A DNA stretch of 64,000 bases, from contig JAQFVV010012404.1 in NCBI GenBank assembly GCA_028023455.1, positions 13,875,421-13,939,420 of the forward strand, in the 5' to 3' direction. The notes beneath the pieces are model-generated. The model did not search any database and had not been told where the DNA came from. It saw only the letters and a program-made list of their open reading frames with translations. Each line of letters opens with the position of its first letter. Positions within the stretch are counted from its first letter, which is position 1. Positions 62,864-64,000 of the stretch are shown here, piece by piece. This DNA comes from Epiperipatus broadwayi (lineage: Eukaryota; Onychophora; Udeonychophora; Euonychophora; Peripatidae). The translations under genes and the position numbers were made by a program.

Positions 62864-62882
62864 TATAGAGAGAGAGAGAGAG
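62828..62882. repeat. (AT)n then (GA)n compound microsatellite
   Basis: About 31 bases of alternating AT (62828-62858) pass through AGAGATATAGAG into (GA)n ending at 62882. Confidence 0.9.
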
Positions 62883-62884
62883 AA

Positions 62885-62910
62885 TACCTTAGGGGCATAC
62901 CTTAGGGGCA
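62885..62910. repeat. Exact 13-bp tandem duplication
   Basis: TACCTTAGGGGCA occurs twice back to back (62885-62897, 62898-62910) directly after the compound microsatellite. Confidence 0.9.
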
Positions 62911-64000
62911 TAGTATCTACAACATCCTGTTATAGCTATTGTCTGAGATTAAACATTTTAGAAATTTTTTGAAGTTGCAAGCAAGCACAAGTTTTTTTTT
63001 TTTTTAATTTTTTGCTTATAATCAGTCTTGCTTATTATCCAGTTATTGATCAGTAGATGAATATCTAGTTTGCCATTTATGTTTAGTGTAATGGTACAGG
63101 GTTAGAAGCTGGATTAGATTCTTGGATCAATTCTAGTTTTAATATTTCCAAGACTCAAATTTTTTATGAACTCTCAAATAATAATGTCATCCATTTTGTT
63201 TTAAAGTTTTTATTAACTAAAATATACAGAGTGATTATAATTTTTTTTACCCAGTATTTTATAGACCTGGTGAAGTTTTTATTTTCACTGGTTTTTTTTT
63301 AAAATAGAAAAATACTAAAAAGGCTTTTCCTCTGTAGTTGGATATTTAAAGGTTATATTACAAATATTACCTTTACATTCACACACATGTAGATAGATAG
63401 ATAAGCATATAAATAGTTACACTATATTGAACATCTTAGTAATGTAAAAAATTTCATGAAATTTTTGAAGTAATACTCAGATTGTGAATACATTATATTA
63501 ATAAACAACAAAAGATAATAAACTAAAATTGATTTTTAGTCAAACATATTTTTGTCACAGCCTAATTACTTCAATATTTCTTTATTAAAGATAAACCCAT
63601 GTAGTATAGATTGTTTCTGTATTTTTTTATACATTGAGGAATACTTTTTAAATAATCAATAAATCTGTTTTAAGTATGGTTTGGGAATATTAATTGAAAT
63701 CTAAATATTTGCATTATAAATTCTTGCAAGAAAAACTCTCAAATGTTCATAAATTATTCATAATAAAAAAAAAACCAATAATTTTATTACCATTGTTTAA
63801 AAATGACACAATCAAAAAAATTTTTAGGAACTAATAAACACTCATAAATATAAAAAGTTAATGTGTGTACTGTAATACTTCCTAACTTAGTACAAAACTG
63901 ATTCAACTACTTGGTGAAGGAGCTGTTAATAGAGTATTACTTTTGTTCTTATCGATTTCATTTAAGTCTAAATCACCTTCAAAATCTATTAATATTTTTA
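62911..64000. other. AT-rich end of window, nothing recognised
   Basis: Contains a T-run near 62992-63005, a short (GATA)n near 63391-63402, and no coding frame of note. Confidence 0.4.

Noticed and set aside
1-64000. Cephalopod or Hydra origin
   Set aside because: The A+T richness and TE mix fit several invertebrate groups, but no lineage-specific gene or repeat was recognised with confidence.

Overview
This is a very A+T-rich stretch of eukaryotic, almost certainly animal (invertebrate) nuclear DNA. I see no intact host gene, rRNA gene, complete tRNA gene, CRISPR array or bacterial-style operon. What can be recognised is decayed transposable elements: Ty3/gypsy LTR retrotransposons, a Penelope-like element, one LINE family on both strands, and DNA transposons of the pogo/Tigger, Merlin and piggyBac types, plus SINE-like fragments and microsatellites. 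That mixture is typical of metazoans. I cannot name the species.

1-9.1 kb is a nest of LTR retrotransposons. The window opens in the 3' end of one gypsy element (integrase tail, polypurine tract, LTR to about 1.0 kb). A second gypsy element follows, with about 1.2-kb direct repeats (1184-2388 and 7885-9145) that behave as long LTRs around a frameshifted protease-RT-RNase H-integrase region (4755-7770). A 1356-bp pogo/Tigger-like transposon (3075-4430), bounded by matching terminal inverted repeats and TA, sits inside it.

9.1-21 kb holds a 1.6-kb imperfect palindrome (10096-11740), a diverged copy of a repeat called R1 here (12181-12725), a piggyBac transposase remnant (15805-17240), an unidentified 133-codon reverse-strand frame (17611-18012), and two 5'-truncated Penelope-like copies facing away from each other (19660-20949).

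21-42 kb is mostly featureless AT-rich DNA. It holds a promoter-like segment (21935-22015), a tRNA-like 40-bp insert flanked by 13-bp direct repeats (26124-26189), a 5'-truncated LINE on the minus strand (26960-28790), an exact 53-bp tandem duplication (30978-31083), a 30-bp tandem repeat (33394-33511), one copy of a repeat called R2 here (40734-40892), and a tRNA-derived SINE-like element (41216-41348).

42-64 kb holds a nicely delimited Merlin transposon (42266-43521; 8-bp target duplication; transposase reduced to its zinc-ribbon start). R1 units in both orientations (47563-48956) are inserted in an R2 copy with a 14-bp duplication. There is also a third R2 copy, a Z-DNA-prone GT/GC/CA run (50304-50336), a second copy of the LINE on the plus strand (51160-52080), a possible LTR/primer-binding-site pair (53882-55098), and a 157-bp hairpin (57848-58004).

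No element looks able to move on its own. All coding remnants carry stops or frameshifts. Most motif reading here was done by eye from translated frames; boundaries given as approximate should be treated so.
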